A program made the translations under genes and the position numbers. Positions 45,009-53,430 of a stretch of 64,000 nt of DNA are shown in pieces. Every line of letters begins with the position of its first letter. Within the stretch, counting starts at the first letter, position 1. The DNA lies in contig BCKT01000001.1 of the NCBI GenBank assembly GCA_003116875.1, positions 77,763 to 141,762 of the forward strand, given 5' to 3'. The notes below the pieces were generated by a model that was not told the DNA's origin, made no database searches, and was given only the letters and a program-made list of their open reading frames with translations. This stretch comes from Takashimella koratensis. Taxonomy: Eukaryota; Basidiomycota; Tremellomycetes; Trichosporonales; Tetragoniomycetaceae.

Positions 45009-45263
45009 CTGCCTGGCAAGGTGAACAGGGACTGACCGTCTGATGATCCCCATTGCTCTTGCCCTTTGCACAGACCAGCTGATCCATTCGCCTCGCTTGC
45101 CGGACTTCTCAATCTCCGGAGGCATTGAGCCTGCACGCGCGCCTGGGGTTACCGTTCCAGTGTTGGACGCCGTCTTGCTCTCACTTGCCTCGGTCGCAAT
45201 TGGCTCGGGGTTGCTGTCGTTCAAGAAGCCCGCGCAGCCGTGGACCATGAGCTCGTTTGTCAC
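45009..45263 (-). pseudogene. Probable N-terminal part of the broken Gag
   Basis: A frame from the ATG at about 45263, with a Ser/Thr/Pro-rich start and a GEWISWSVQ block resembling the Trp-x-x-Trp region near the start of copia Gags. It is in the same frame as the main Gag part across the nested LTR, apart from the TGA. Confidence 0.5.
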
Positions 45264-45339
45264 CTTGCGACGCCATTGCTGTCAATTTGTTGCCGAGAGA
45301 ATCACAGCTCGAGTTGTGGTGGCGTGGAGGGACATGGTG

Positions 45340-45379
45340 GATCAAGTGGTGGTTGACTGGCTAACTCTGACTGCGAATC
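45340..45379 (-). other. Possible primer-binding site matching a tRNA 5' half
   Basis: Read on the plus strand, the bases directly before the right LTR, ending TGGCTAACTCTGACTGCGAATC, look like the D-stem to anticodon-loop part of a tRNA-Arg. Copia-type elements of fungi and flies prime from such internally cut tRNA halves. The anticodon would read GCG, not a standard form, so at least one mismatch is expected. Confidence 0.45.
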
Positions 45380-45561
45380 TGTTAGGTTTCTCACTTGATC
45401 TGGGGGATCCATCGCTCGACGCTCTACGGGCTGCTATATGTATGTCTCTCTCTCAGTCTCTCCGCAGTTCCCCCTGTCCATGTCTCTATTGTTCTCCGGC
45501 GGCCGACGGCCGCCGGCCGGTGCACGGTTCGTTCCTCTGACAATGTGCCTCAAACCTGACA
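45380..45561 (-). repeat. Right LTR (5' LTR of the element), 182 bp
   Basis: Same ends and length as the left LTR, exactly 2100 bases away, 180 of 182 positions identical. Followed by the GCCTT duplication at 45562-45566. Confidence 0.96.
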
Positions 45562-45566
45562 GCCTT

Positions 45567-46400
45567 GATAGCTTGTTGCAATGAGAAATGCCGCTGGAAT
45601 TAGGAGCGACACGAAAAGGCTGCGCTATATAGTGCGAGGCAAAAACCAGACAGACAAATGCAATGACTGTACTCTGAGACCGTGAGAGAAAGGATGTATT
45701 GTGAAACATAAAAGGTGCACTTAACAAACAGAGGAAAGCGATTTTCATCGTCGTCCAAGCTCACGTCATCACCTTTGAGATAGCTCTCAAATTGCTCTTT
45801 TGATACCAAGTTGGAGCAGACCAAGCCGGAGTGGATATTTGCGGTTGGTCAGCACGCCACCTCTACTGCCGCTGACAATCCTCTTTTCCTCCGTTCAATC
45901 TCGAAACGAAAGCAAAGGATCACACAATGAGTAGATGGAAAGGAAGTCGTTGGTGTGCGGCCGTTCTCTTTGTTAGTGCGCTTAGCTTCACATTCTTGCC
46001 TGTGAACAGGTGTGAAGAGCGGTGAACGCAGCTTTCCGGTCAGCGCTGTCAAGCATGACCAGAGGGAATACAGCGAACGATGAATCTACTAGAACATAAC
46101 GTGAAGGCGAAGACCCGATAGACTTTGCTGAAGCAGGTAGCCGGAGGTTGTCCATCAACCTTGTTTCATCCGAATCTGGTAGCGCTGACACGCGACAATG
46201 GTGACGGGCCTCATGTCACGTAAACAGGAACGTAATTTTCGTTTGCCGATTGAGTTGAGGATGCATCTGGCTTGAACCCAGTCTCCAAGATCGTTTGAAC
46301 ACCTGAAATCCACCGTCATCCTCCAATCTCTGTCCTCACCACTATAAACAGTCTCTGGATCGCTACAAAAGTATTTCGGTGAACTTGGGGTCGCCCGTCA
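45567..46400. other. Gap holding the displaced promoter of orphan gene B
   Basis: About 830 bp. The left end contains CTATATAG (45625-45632), which would lie about 117 bp before the ATG of gene B if the retrotransposon were removed. Two short minus-strand open frames (45600-45824 and 45988-46191) look protein-like in composition but cannot be joined or recognised with confidence. Confidence 0.4.
45625..45632 (-). promoter_or_regulatory. TATA-like box probably belonging to orphan gene B
   Basis: CTATATAG on the minus strand. Spacing to the gene B ATG without the insertion matches the TATA-ATG spacing of orphan genes C and D (about 90-100 bp), so it is inferred to be its original core promoter. 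Confidence 0.5.
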
Positions 46401-47012
46401 CTATGACATTCTGAATAGCTCGTGCGAACCGCTAATGACAAGGTTGGCTTCTTCTTCGTCACTTAACGAGAGCCGGAACATTGCATAGCCTGAATCAGAA
46501 TGAATGTCGATCAGCGAGAACTTGTTTACTAGCTCGTCCTCAGTTGCGAGAACAATATCCCAGTGTTCGTCAGCGTCGAGAGTGAGTAAAGCGTGTTTGT
46601 CTTCGAGTTTCTCAACAGTGGACATGAATGATACTGGCTCGGACGTGTCCATTGTCTTCCCAGTGTACTTGATTGTGCGGGATGTGCTTGCACCGGACTG
46701 AGCTTCGGATGGGATGTCTTCGAATGTCCCATTCATGCCGAAGATCAGATGGGCGTCCAATTCAACCTCAGGTATCTCCAACATGAGGCATGTCTCTTCC
46801 GTGGAAAGCTCGAAAGCGTGCTTCATGCAGCTCATAGTCCTTTCGGGGACTGTCTTTCCACTTTTCTGGCTGACATTGTTGAGCTTCCAGACTGTACCGG
46901 AAAGATACAAAAAGAGACTATGTTCCGTTTCTGAAAACATGGGTTTCGCAAAGTCCATGAGATCCTGAAGACTGGAACTCTTACTGGCGTTGGTCTGCTG
47001 CTCTGACTCCAT
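46401..47012 (-). CDS. Orphan protein C, 203 residues, intronless
   Basis: Not recognised. Single exon from the ATG at 47012. A helical, Ser-rich start (SSSLQDLMDFAKPMF) is followed by SGTVWKLNNVSQ and then HAFELSTEETCLMLEI, the same spacing of Trp and hydrophobic strands as in proteins B and D. Later blocks are HALLTLDADEHWDIVLATED and GYAMFRLSLSDEEEANLVI. No signal peptide, membrane helix or cysteine cluster; strongly acidic. A TATA-like ATATAAA lies at 47097-47103, about 88 bp before the ATG. GC is lower than in the conserved genes on either side. Intact frame and clear promoter suggest a functional gene. Confidence 0.6.
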   Translation of the reverse strand: MESEQQTNASKSSSLQDLMDFAKPMFSETEHSLFLYLSGTVWKLNNVSQKSGKTVPERTMSCMKHAFELSTEETCLMLEIPEVELDAHLIFGMNGTFEDIPSEAQSGASTSRTIKYTGKTMDTSEPVSFMSTVEKLEDKHALLTLDADEHWDIVLATEDELVNKFSLIDIHSDSGYAMFRLSLSDEEEANLVISGSHELFRMS

Positions 47013-48122
47013 GTCGGCTTGTCTGGCTTGTTATGGTGTGGTAGAAGGATGGAAAGAATCGGTGATGGAAGAACTTCTTTGCCCGATGGAGGCGTCTTTA
47101 TATTGCTCAGCGGTTCAGCGGTCTGGGCGACGACACTCCGACGTCTTTCGGGTGCAAAAGCTGTGCGACTACCAAGGAGTGTAGGTCGGCGTCTTCCCAA
47201 CGCCGATAGATTTCCCACGCATTGGACCGCTCCTTTGACAGTCGGCTTGGTGGCGAAAGATACAAAGGACTTGTGTAACAAAGGACATTTGTTTATTCTG
47301 TACACCCCGTGGAGTTGCTACGTACTTTCCCAATCTACCCTTAAGCGATCGAAAGTCGATGTTGAAGCTGTACAGTAATATTGATCAGCAGGGATCTCTC
47401 CGGCGGTCTGGTCAGCTCCACTTCAGAGAACATCGCCATGCAATACGCATTTTTTGTGTCGGCTTCTCAAGCCGGGATGCATATTTTGTCGATTGTGATT
47501 TTTTTTTTGGTCATCTAGTGCTTTCCCCCGAAGAGCAACGACTGAGGAGCTCACCTCGGAGCGCTTCGGATCCAGACAACTTGCCGCCGCATGCGAAAGG
47601 AGACAACCTTTGTACATTCGGAGGCTAATGTCATTCGGTGGCAAAGCTGTTAGAGAAACAAGGAGCGCGTCTCGGAGTCAGTCTCTAACGAGGGCTTTTA
47701 CTCCCGACTGAACTGACCCGAAGTCCAACAGCTCGGCGACAAGTTATCCCCCCGAGTCGAGGTGAAAGGACGCCTTGTCTCTGGGAAACCCTCGAGCCCG
47801 TTCTAACCATCTGCAATCCACCTTTGATCTGGACTGACGTCAATGAGAATTTGAAGCCGATGTCGACTTGTTGGGCTCGGCTCGGACCGATTTCTCGCAC
47901 CCCACGAACCTTCTAAGCCTGTCTGAACTGCTAGTGACTGTTACATTCCCTCCAAGATCATCACTCTTCTTGAAACCTGTTTCATTCATCTCCAACGATC
48001 CGTTACATAAGACGACTAGTCCAAAAGCTCTGTCTGCTGTTTCCCCTCCTGACTCTTAGACACGTATCCCGCCAACGGAGCTGGGAACAAGTTTCTCCGC
48101 CCCCTTGTCAAGTTGGCGGTAT
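47013..48122. other. Gap between orphan genes C and D
   Basis: About 1.1 kb. The left end carries the TATA-like box of gene C (47097-47103). I find no further gene, repeat or LTR ends; short frames on both strands lack protein-like signatures. Confidence 0.4.
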
Positions 48123-48611
48123 CTACTTCGCGTCTTCAACCGTTCTGTCATCGTTAGAGCCCCGGACCGATTTCTGCTTGGTGGAGGTGACAAAGCCCCA
48201 CTCACTTCCTTCGCCTAGCATGACGGACAAGTCCTTATCTAAGCGCTGTGCTGAACATGTAAAGATCATTTCAGGTTCTAAATCTGACAATGGCTTGAGC
48301 GTGATCCACGAATGACGGGACTTGAACTCATCCCGTTCATCTGTCGCCGGGAAGTCCAGACTAGCCTCTTTGTATCCCAGCGTAGGACCCTCTCGGGACA
48401 ACAGCATAGTCTCGCCTTCTTCCATCTGGAAGACTAGAGAAAGCGACTTGAGAGACTTGGGAGTGAAATTGTCGACTATCTGAACGTCGGTGATCGCCCA
48501 TGCCTTGCCTTCGATGGGGAAAAGATGCTCGGAGGGTTTGTGTTGGTCACGAAAGGACTGGAGTTTCTCCGCTAACTTGGGAAACAAGATAATGCTGTTG
48601 GTAGAGGCCAT
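48123..48611 (-). CDS. Orphan protein D, 162 residues, intronless
   Basis: Not recognised. Single exon. The start is an amphipathic helix (FPKLAEKLQSFRDQH), then GKAWAITDVQIVD, LSLVFQMEEGETMLL and EASLDFPATDE, closely parallel to protein B (GSTWFIHDIKQI, CIFRLNTGEATALW, STASFDYP). After that come SWITLKPLSDLEPEMIFTC and a charged tail. No secretion or membrane signals. TATATA at 48708-48713 is about 98 bp before the ATG. It is the rightmost member of the island and diverges from the conserved small fungal gene to its right. Confidence 0.55.
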   Translation of the reverse strand: MASTNSIILFPKLAEKLQSFRDQHKPSEHLFPIEGKAWAITDVQIVDNFTPKSLKSLSLVFQMEEGETMLLSREGPTLGYKEASLDFPATDERDEFKSRHSWITLKPLSDLEPEMIFTCSAQRLDKDLSVMLGEGSEWGFVTSTKQKSVRGSNDDRTVEDAK

Positions 48612-49104
48612 TGTCTTGAAGTGATGAATAGTTTAGTCTGTGCTACCAGTTGGTTGCAAAGCGGTGAGTGAGGGATGATTCCCAAATCATGCATTCTGAC
48701 TGCCGCCTATATACCTGCCGAGGCGGGATGAACATCAACTGTTATATGGCTGCCCAATAACTTGTAACTTGAAACGCGCTTTCCAATGTTACGCCTTCGA
48801 CCGGCGGCCGCCCAGAGGTGATTTCCGTCCTTTGAGGTTGGAGAGGATGAAACGTGGTCGTCAAAGGTTGCGGATGAAGGGAGCACCTGAGCCGCGGAGG
48901 CCTTACCTTTATACCACGCCGCGTTTGAGCGCGGGGCATGACGCAGATGACGACGGGGATATTGTTGCTTGGAACATAGTGTACTGGATAGCTAAAACTA
49001 GGACGGCGATTAGTCAGCTACTGCGTCAAACGACTAGCTTGTCATCGCTACCTCGTTCACTTGGTCTCCCAACCTTTATTCCCAACCTCACCAACTCAGC
49101 AAGC
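48612..49104. promoter_or_regulatory. Divergent promoter, orphan gene D and small fungal gene
   Basis: About 490 bp. TATATA at 48708-48713 serves gene D. Closer to 49100 the sequence becomes CT-rich, as in leaders of the conserved genes. Confidence 0.5.
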
Positions 49105-49721
49105 ATGACCATTTACTCCCCTCTTGACCAGCCCGAAGAGTCCCCCGCTCCCTCTCCGGCTCCTGAACGATCCACTCCCACCCCTGCTCCAAACGACCAA
49201 ACCCCTGCGCCCAACACTGCCGCCGCGACCTCTGGGATTACATCTGAGTCCAAGGCGTCCTCCTCCATCGAACCGGAACAGACGCTCGCGATCGAGCCAC
49301 CGACGGAGACAGAGCCAGAGGGAGAGGAAGATGCGGAGTCGATGGATCTGGGTCAGGGGCAGGTGATCAAGTTGGACAAGCTAGGACCGATGATTGTCAA
49401 CTCTGACGGGGTGAGTTGAGTGATTATGAACGGGTGTATGCGAGATCCGATCCAGACCAATGAAGGAGACGGGGTCAGGTGAACTTGCCCAAGGGATCAA
49501 AGACGTGGTAGAGCTGACAGGATGTTGGGCAGACGCTCTCGCGGATACAAAATTGGCAAGACCTTCACCCGATCGAACAAGAACGCACCGTCCGATTGCT
49601 CGTGAAGAAGCGAAATCTCATCCGAATGGCCAAGATGGATTCCGAGTCTGACAAGAATAGCGAAGGGGAGAAAGTGACAGCGTTGAAGGAGGCAGAAGCG
49701 GCGGCCAAGGGAGGGCAGTGA
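49105..49721 (+). CDS. Small conserved fungal protein of unknown function
   Basis: Two exons, 49105-49410 and 49533-49721, joined by a gtgagt..gggcag intron, giving 164 residues. The first two thirds are Pro/Ser/Thr/Glu-rich and disordered. The C-terminal part reads KLDKLGPMIVNSDG, then TLSRIQNWQDL and EQERTVRLLVKKRN across the splice. I recognise this as the motif (LGPxVVNxDGTLSRIxNW followed by ExExxxTxRxLxxRN) of a widespread family of short, uncharacterised fungal proteins. It also fixes the splice position, since the motif is split exactly by the intron. Function is not known to me; the absence of a signal peptide suggests an intracellular protein. Confidence 0.7.
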
Positions 49722-50068
49722 GGTGACGGGAGATATCAGAAGTAACGCGACAATGCCAGTGAAGCCATACCATGATCATAACATTCGACCCCAGTCATCC
49801 CCCTGTACAGCAGCCACATATATACTCGCTTGCATAGCCATTACCTCCTCAATAAACCTTACTAACTACTTCTTGTTTTTTGGTCAACCCATGTGAGGGG
49901 TAAGGTTTCTTTCTACTCTCGGCCCGTATCAACCAAGGTACCGGAAGAGTGTTCGTGTAAACGCATAATCATGGGAACCGGACGACTAACGAAACTGGGG
50001 AAGGGCCTATGCGTTATGGTAACGCCTACGCTATTACCAGCTGTGGGCAACCAACGTGGACCTTGGGT
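49722..50068. other. Intergenic between convergent genes
   Basis: About 350 bp with the 3' flanks of the small fungal gene and the CFEM gene. Nothing else seen. Confidence 0.4.
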
Positions 50069-51377
50069 TTAGAGGAGGAGACCAGCGCCGACGAGGGCAC
50101 CGACGACAGCGGCACCAGCGAGGGCGAGCTCCTTGACACCAGCGACCTCGGCGCGGCCAGCGGCAGACTTGGAGGCCGAGGCGGAGGCAGAAGCGGCGGA
50201 AGATGCAGCACCAGAAGCGGAGGAAGCCTTGGAGGCGGCCGAAGAGGAGGCAGCCGAGGCCGAGGAGAGAGCGCCCGATGCCGACGAGGCGACAGACGAG
50301 AGCGAGGCCGACGGGATGGTGGTCATGCCAGCAGCGGCCGAGGAGACGACGGCGGACGAGATGACGGTGGTGACCGAGCCCGAAGCGGAGGTAGAGCCAC
50401 AGAGAGCCGACTGGAGCTGGAGCGCGGCGGCCTGGTCAGACGCAGTGCAGTTGCTGTGGCAGGTTAGCGGGGATATGGATGGATCTCAACAAGTGCGGAG
50501 TCAAACTTACGCGGCAAGACACTGCTCGGCGGCGTTCTGGAAGGCGGCCGAAGTGCAGACGCAGGAAACGTCGGCGCTGTAACACCCAATCCATTCGAAA
50601 GCGGCCGTAGGCGAGGATCGGCGAAGCGAGGGTGAATTTATGAGTGATAAGGTTATTGGCGGGGGAGCCAAGGGTGTGGGCGAGGTTGGGAAATGAGGGA
50701 AAATTCAAAGTCAGTTTTCTGCGCTCTGGGGTTTTTTTTTTGGTTCTGTCTTTGCGCCTCTTGGCGGGCGGGGTTTACGGAAGAGAGGATTTGCAGGCCC
50801 TGAATGGAGGTGCGGCAGAGAGCGGCTCAGATCCGCAGCGCAGCAGCTGTGGGAAGGGAAGGAGAGAGGGAGAAGAGATGCTTCGGAATGAAAGAAGCGA
50901 ACAGGCGCCGGGCCTGGGTAGCGCGGGTGAGGTGATGGACGTGCAAGCCAACCCAAGTCCCGGCCCGGGCTTGTTGGGATGGTGATGGAGATAAACAGAG
51001 GGGCTGGTGACAGACTGGGATCGGGTGGGAGGTGACAAGAACCGAGGGGACGTTTGCAAGGATGGCCTTGCGAAACGAGACTCACTAAGACGAGCAGCCA
51101 GCAGAGGCAGCGGCCGAAGTCGAGCAGGAGAGAACACAGGTCGGGATGGACGCGCTGGTGATGGGTTAGAGGTCAACGAGGTACAAGGCGGAGCTGGCAA
51201 GGCAGCGGAGTGATGAAAGAGTGGATGCTGCGGTTCCAGGGCGGGTAAGGTGGAAGGTGGGGTGGGTTGATGGAGGTGAAAGGAAGAAGAGTGGGAGGTG
51301 GGAAGTGGGACTCACGTCGAGTTCTGGGCGAGGGCGACGCCAGCGCAAGCAGCGAGGAGGACAAAGACGGCCTTCAT
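50069..51377 (-). CDS. CFEM-domain GPI-anchored cell-surface protein
   Basis: Exons: 51377-51316, 51154-51086, 50576-50511 and 50453-50069, giving 193 residues. A signal peptide (MKAVFVLLAACAGVALAQ) is followed by the CFEM domain with exactly eight Cys: PTCVLSC, AGC, VSCVC, EQC, NC and LC. The Asp before the central Cys (YADVSCVC), which in haem-binding CFEM proteins contacts the iron, is present. A Ser/Ala-rich stalk of about 80 residues and a hydrophobic tail (LALAGAAVVGALVGAGLLL) fit attachment by a GPI anchor. CFEM proteins take part in haem uptake, wall structure or host contact in fungi; which applies here cannot be read from sequence. All four exons are needed for the full Cys pattern. 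Confidence 0.93.
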
Positions 51378-53430
51378 TTTGAGTAGGTAGGTGTTGTGTG
51401 GTGTGGGTGGTGTGGTGAGGGGGGGAGTGAGAGGGATTAGATGCAACGAGAGTGAAAGAAGAAGAAGAGAAAGAGGAAGAGAGAGCAAGACGAGGTGGTT
51501 ATATTGGGCCCAGCGTAGAGACACACACACACACACAGAGACACAGACACAGACAGACGCAGAGTGGTACGACGACCACCAGGGTTAGTATGTTTGGTTG
51601 GATCTTACCAAAGGAAGGGGAGGGTACTCAAAGGCAGCCTGAGCGGTCATTCAACCAGACGAAGGGAGGGAGGGAGGGTCCTTTGCGACACGCACTGACG
51701 ACGCTCGGACCGACCTAGCCCGACCTAGCCCGCCCCCAGATCTCGCCCCGGTCGTCTACCTGACTACCTGACTACCCCTCGTTCCTCTGCCCCCCTGCCC
51801 CCTCCCCCCTTCCCCCTCACCCCCTTGCGGTGATATTCTCCTTCATTCCAGTGCGACAGTGAATAACGTACTCGTGACCCAAGCCCAAGCCCATGGCCCA
51901 TGGCTGATGGCTGATGGCTGATGGCTCTCGGGCTCACACAGCTGATTGGTGATTGGTCGATACGTTGATTGATGGGATTGATGGAACAGGGGCTTGGTGC
52001 GCGCGCCTTGGCACTGGCCCCTTTCCTTTACCTCCTGACCCTGTCTCGTTCTTGTCGTGTATGTGGAGGGGTCTATTCAATCAGATTGATCCCATGACCG
52101 CATACTCTCCACCACTCGACTCTACCTCCATCTACCCTCTTTCGTCTCGACGCGCTCCTCCTCTCCCTCTCGTTTGTCGCTCGTCTCTTTCTCCCACCGC
52201 CCAAGCCTCGTTTCTGTGTGTGTGTTTTTTTGTTTTGTTTTCTACTTGCCGTTTTCCTACCGGGCTCTCCGGCAGCAGCGGCTATTGTCTCTCCCGGTTT
52301 CCGCCCTGGGCTTAGCATGAGTTTTCCGAGTTTTTTCCCCCATTTTCCTCCTTCGTTTCACCAGGCACCCGAATTCAGTTCGCCTCTATCGCTTTTTTCT
52401 TTCTTTCTCCTATTCGTAGCGATTTTCGTGATTTCCGTTCGAGGTCTAGCCAGGTGCGGTCCACGGTCCTCTCGGTGGCACCGAATGATTCAGACCAGAA
52501 CGAACAAGAGGAACGAACGTGAGCATGGGATGGGCACGAGGACCAGCACCGACCTAAGCGCGTAGACCACCTCTGGCCTGACGACCATCACCCACGGACC
52601 TCTGTCCAGGTCCTAGTTTACGCTGATATCTCTGTGGCGTTGTGGCTTCGAGGCTTGGGTTGGTTTAGATTTTCCAAAACCTCCAGTGTTCATCTTCACC
52701 TTTTCCTCGTCAGCTGACCACAGCTAAATCGCGATCCAATTCCAGGGATTTGGCCCCCGTATCAGGAGCTTTGCTTGCGGTCACATCTGACCTGTAATTG
52801 ATCCTTCTTTTGGCACCGGGCACGACACCTCTCGTCTCACTTTTCGTTTCGTCTACAAATACATTCGGTTGCTAGGTTGCTTGGTAGGTCACTTTGACGA
52901 CGGGTGAGCCGGGGATGCACCGTGCTACCCGTGCTACCGTGCTACCCGACCACCCGACCACCCGACGACCGGGCTGCCGATTTCCTGAGTCACCGAAATC
53001 ACCATTTACTCGCTTCGAGATGGCCATCCCCGCCAAGCCCGATCCGGGGACGGGCACGCTTCGGCCTCGTTTCAGAGTTGCAGTCTATAACGCAATGCAC
53101 CAGGTGATTCAACTGTTTTTGACTGAAAGACTAACAGTCGCTCTACGTCACAACCACCGTTGTATGCTTTCACTCGTCACTGATCTCAGTCTAGACCTCT
53201 CCCGTCCACCTGCGCACACCAACATAGACGCACAGCGCGACCCCTCAGCCCTTCAATCGAATCATTTTGTTTCGTTCCATGAGCGTGTCTGTAACCTATG
53301 ACCTAGCACTATATACCAACCTCATCTCTTCTTTCCGCACTACGGGTGTTCGTTTCTATTATGCATTGATCGTCCTTGTCAAAGCATTCACTCCTCGCTT
53401 TCCCGCCCTTACTTGCTCATCACCTAGCCC
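51378..53430. other. Long intergenic region upstream of the CFEM gene
   Basis: About 2 kb without a supported gene. The first few hundred bases are GA-rich, with a cacacaca run near 51518-51540. It also contains gatggctgatggctgatgg repeats (51902-51925), CT-rich blocks around 52130-52420, and a ccacccgac repeat near 52945-52970. It probably contains the CFEM promoter and the Laa1 3' flank. Confidence 0.45.

Larger units (their letters stand above)
43280..45561 (-). mobile_element. Ty1/copia-type LTR retrotransposon, gag-only, with nested LTR
   Basis: A 2282-bp element bounded by two 182-bp LTRs and by GCCTT duplications. Coding orientation is minus: gag, the purine tract beside the left LTR and the primer site beside the right LTR all agree. 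Its only protein is a Gag with a CCHC knuckle. There is no protease, integrase, reverse transcriptase or RNase H, so it is non-autonomous and must rely on a relative elsewhere. Gag helix sequence and the half-tRNA-like primer site point to Ty1/copia. The Gag frame is interrupted by a TGA and by a 533-bp solo LTR (44476-45008). Without that nested insertion and its duplication the element would be 1744 bp. The two LTRs differ at only 2 of 182 positions, so insertion was recent. This organisation resembles the TR-GAG elements described in plants. Confidence 0.93.

Noticed and set aside
45988..46191. 67-codon minus-strand frame with protein-like composition in the island
   Set aside because: Too short, no partner exon with matching splice sites could be found, and no similarity to the orphan family.
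40918..48611. Toxin-antitoxin, CRISPR or other prokaryote-type system in the island
   Set aside because: No direct-repeat array, no nuclease or toxin motifs, and the surrounding genes are clearly fungal nuclear genes.
52894..53301. 135-codon plus-strand frame upstream of the CFEM gene
   Set aside because: No recognisable domain, a repeat-derived start and no promoter signal; left unannotated.
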